Below the pieces are notes generated by a model. That model was not told where the DNA came from and did not search any database. It was given only the letters and a program-made list of their open reading frames with translations. Positions 63,703-64,000 of a stretch of 64,000 nucleotides of DNA are shown here, in pieces (the stretch's first letter is position 1; every line of letters starts with the position of its first letter). Both the position numbers and the translations under genes were made by a program. This DNA is from Acetobacter peroxydans (GTDB lineage Bacteria > Pseudomonadota > Alphaproteobacteria > Acetobacterales > Acetobacteraceae): NCBI RefSeq assembly GCF_006539345.1, contig NZ_BJMV01000012.1, forward strand, positions 1 to 64,000, read 5' to 3'.

Positions 63703-64000
63703 CGATTCATCCCCGCGTGGGCGAGGAACACGCACCCATACGCTCCACCTCGCGCTCGCCCCACGGTTCATCCCCGCGCGAGCGGGGAACACGACGCCCT
63801 CTGGCCGCCCCTGCGCGAACAGATCGGTTCATCCCCGCGCGGGCGGGGAACACTTGCGTTTCCTACTGGGAAAAATACTAAATTACGGTTCATCCCCGCG
63901 CGGGCGGGGAACACCCAAGAACACGCTGCGGGCCAAGGATAGTGAACGGTTCATCCCCGCGCGGGCGGGGAACACAAACATACCACACGGGACGCAATCC
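63703..64000 (-). CRISPR. Type I-E CRISPR array, trailer end, cut by the window edge
   Basis: Five 29-base repeats start at 63703, 63764, 63825, 63886 and 63947, with four complete 32-base spacers and a fifth cut off. The minus strand reads GTGTTCCCCGCCCG then CGGGGATGAACCG, matching the type I-E consensus, so transcription runs right to left and the leader and cas genes should lie past 64000. Repeats 3-5 are identical, repeat 2 has one change and repeat 1 three, as expected for the old trailer end. Spacer 1 targets the prophage capsid gene here. Confidence 0.97.

Overview
The window is about 64 kb of GC-rich DNA and looks like an acetic acid bacterium (Acetobacteraceae, Alphaproteobacteria). 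The basis is the gene set: a tandem glycine riboswitch in front of gcvT-gcvH-gcvP, class 1B SpeD with SpeE, an oxalate block encoding formyl-CoA transferase, oxalyl-CoA decarboxylase and a YfdE/UctC-type CoA-transferase, oleate hydratase, and a type I-E CRISPR array. Genus and species are not resolved.

Layout. 1-23.1 kb is chromosomal housekeeping: sugar-nucleotide epimerase, DUF192 and metallo-beta-lactamase-fold proteins, host-attachment-family protein, XdhC plus a MobA-like nucleotidyltransferase, RidA-like protein, secreted CHAP hydrolase, glycine cleavage operon, spermidine genes, a large secreted TPR-like protein, HAD phosphatase, a sulfotransferase-like protein, a mannitol-dehydrogenase-family enzyme, a GGDEF-EAL protein and YnfA. 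23.2-50.2 kb is a contractile-tailed (myovirus-type) prophage, almost all on the minus strand. Read in its own direction (right to left) it has an S24 repressor facing away, replication-type genes, terminase, portal, DUF2213 protease, cement, capsid, connectors, sheath, tube, chaperone, tape measure, baseplate, fibre and lysis. No integrase was recognised. 50.4-55.6 kb returns to chromosomal genes: a lipoprotein, a DUF5384-type coiled-coil protein, a FIST sensor and MCP signalling domain split by one in-frame amber codon, a DegT aminotransferase and an HdeA-like periplasmic protein. 55.8-60.7 kb is an oxalate degradation operon ending in a translationally coupled DUF1275 membrane protein. Oleate hydratase and a second DUF1275 gene follow. 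The window ends inside a CRISPR array at 63.7-64.0 kb.

Most notable observations. (1) The oldest CRISPR spacer matches the capsid gene of the prophage in this same window at 30 of 32 positions. The two mismatches fall at crRNA positions 24 and 30, which type I-E Cascade flips out of pairing. The flanking PAM position reads CGC, not a usual I-E PAM. (2) The tail chaperone gene carries a canonical -1 slippery heptamer (T TTT TTC) followed by a strong hairpin, and the -1 frame stays open into a small ORF, as in lambda G/GT. (3) The FIST and MCP reading frames are one frame broken only by TAG. (4) The lysis cassette holds a degenerate holin duplication enclosing an LprI-like lysozyme-inhibitor gene, plus a 30-residue membrane micro-ORF coupled by ATGA overlaps on both sides.

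The assignments rest on reading translated sequence and motifs by eye; no database search was run.
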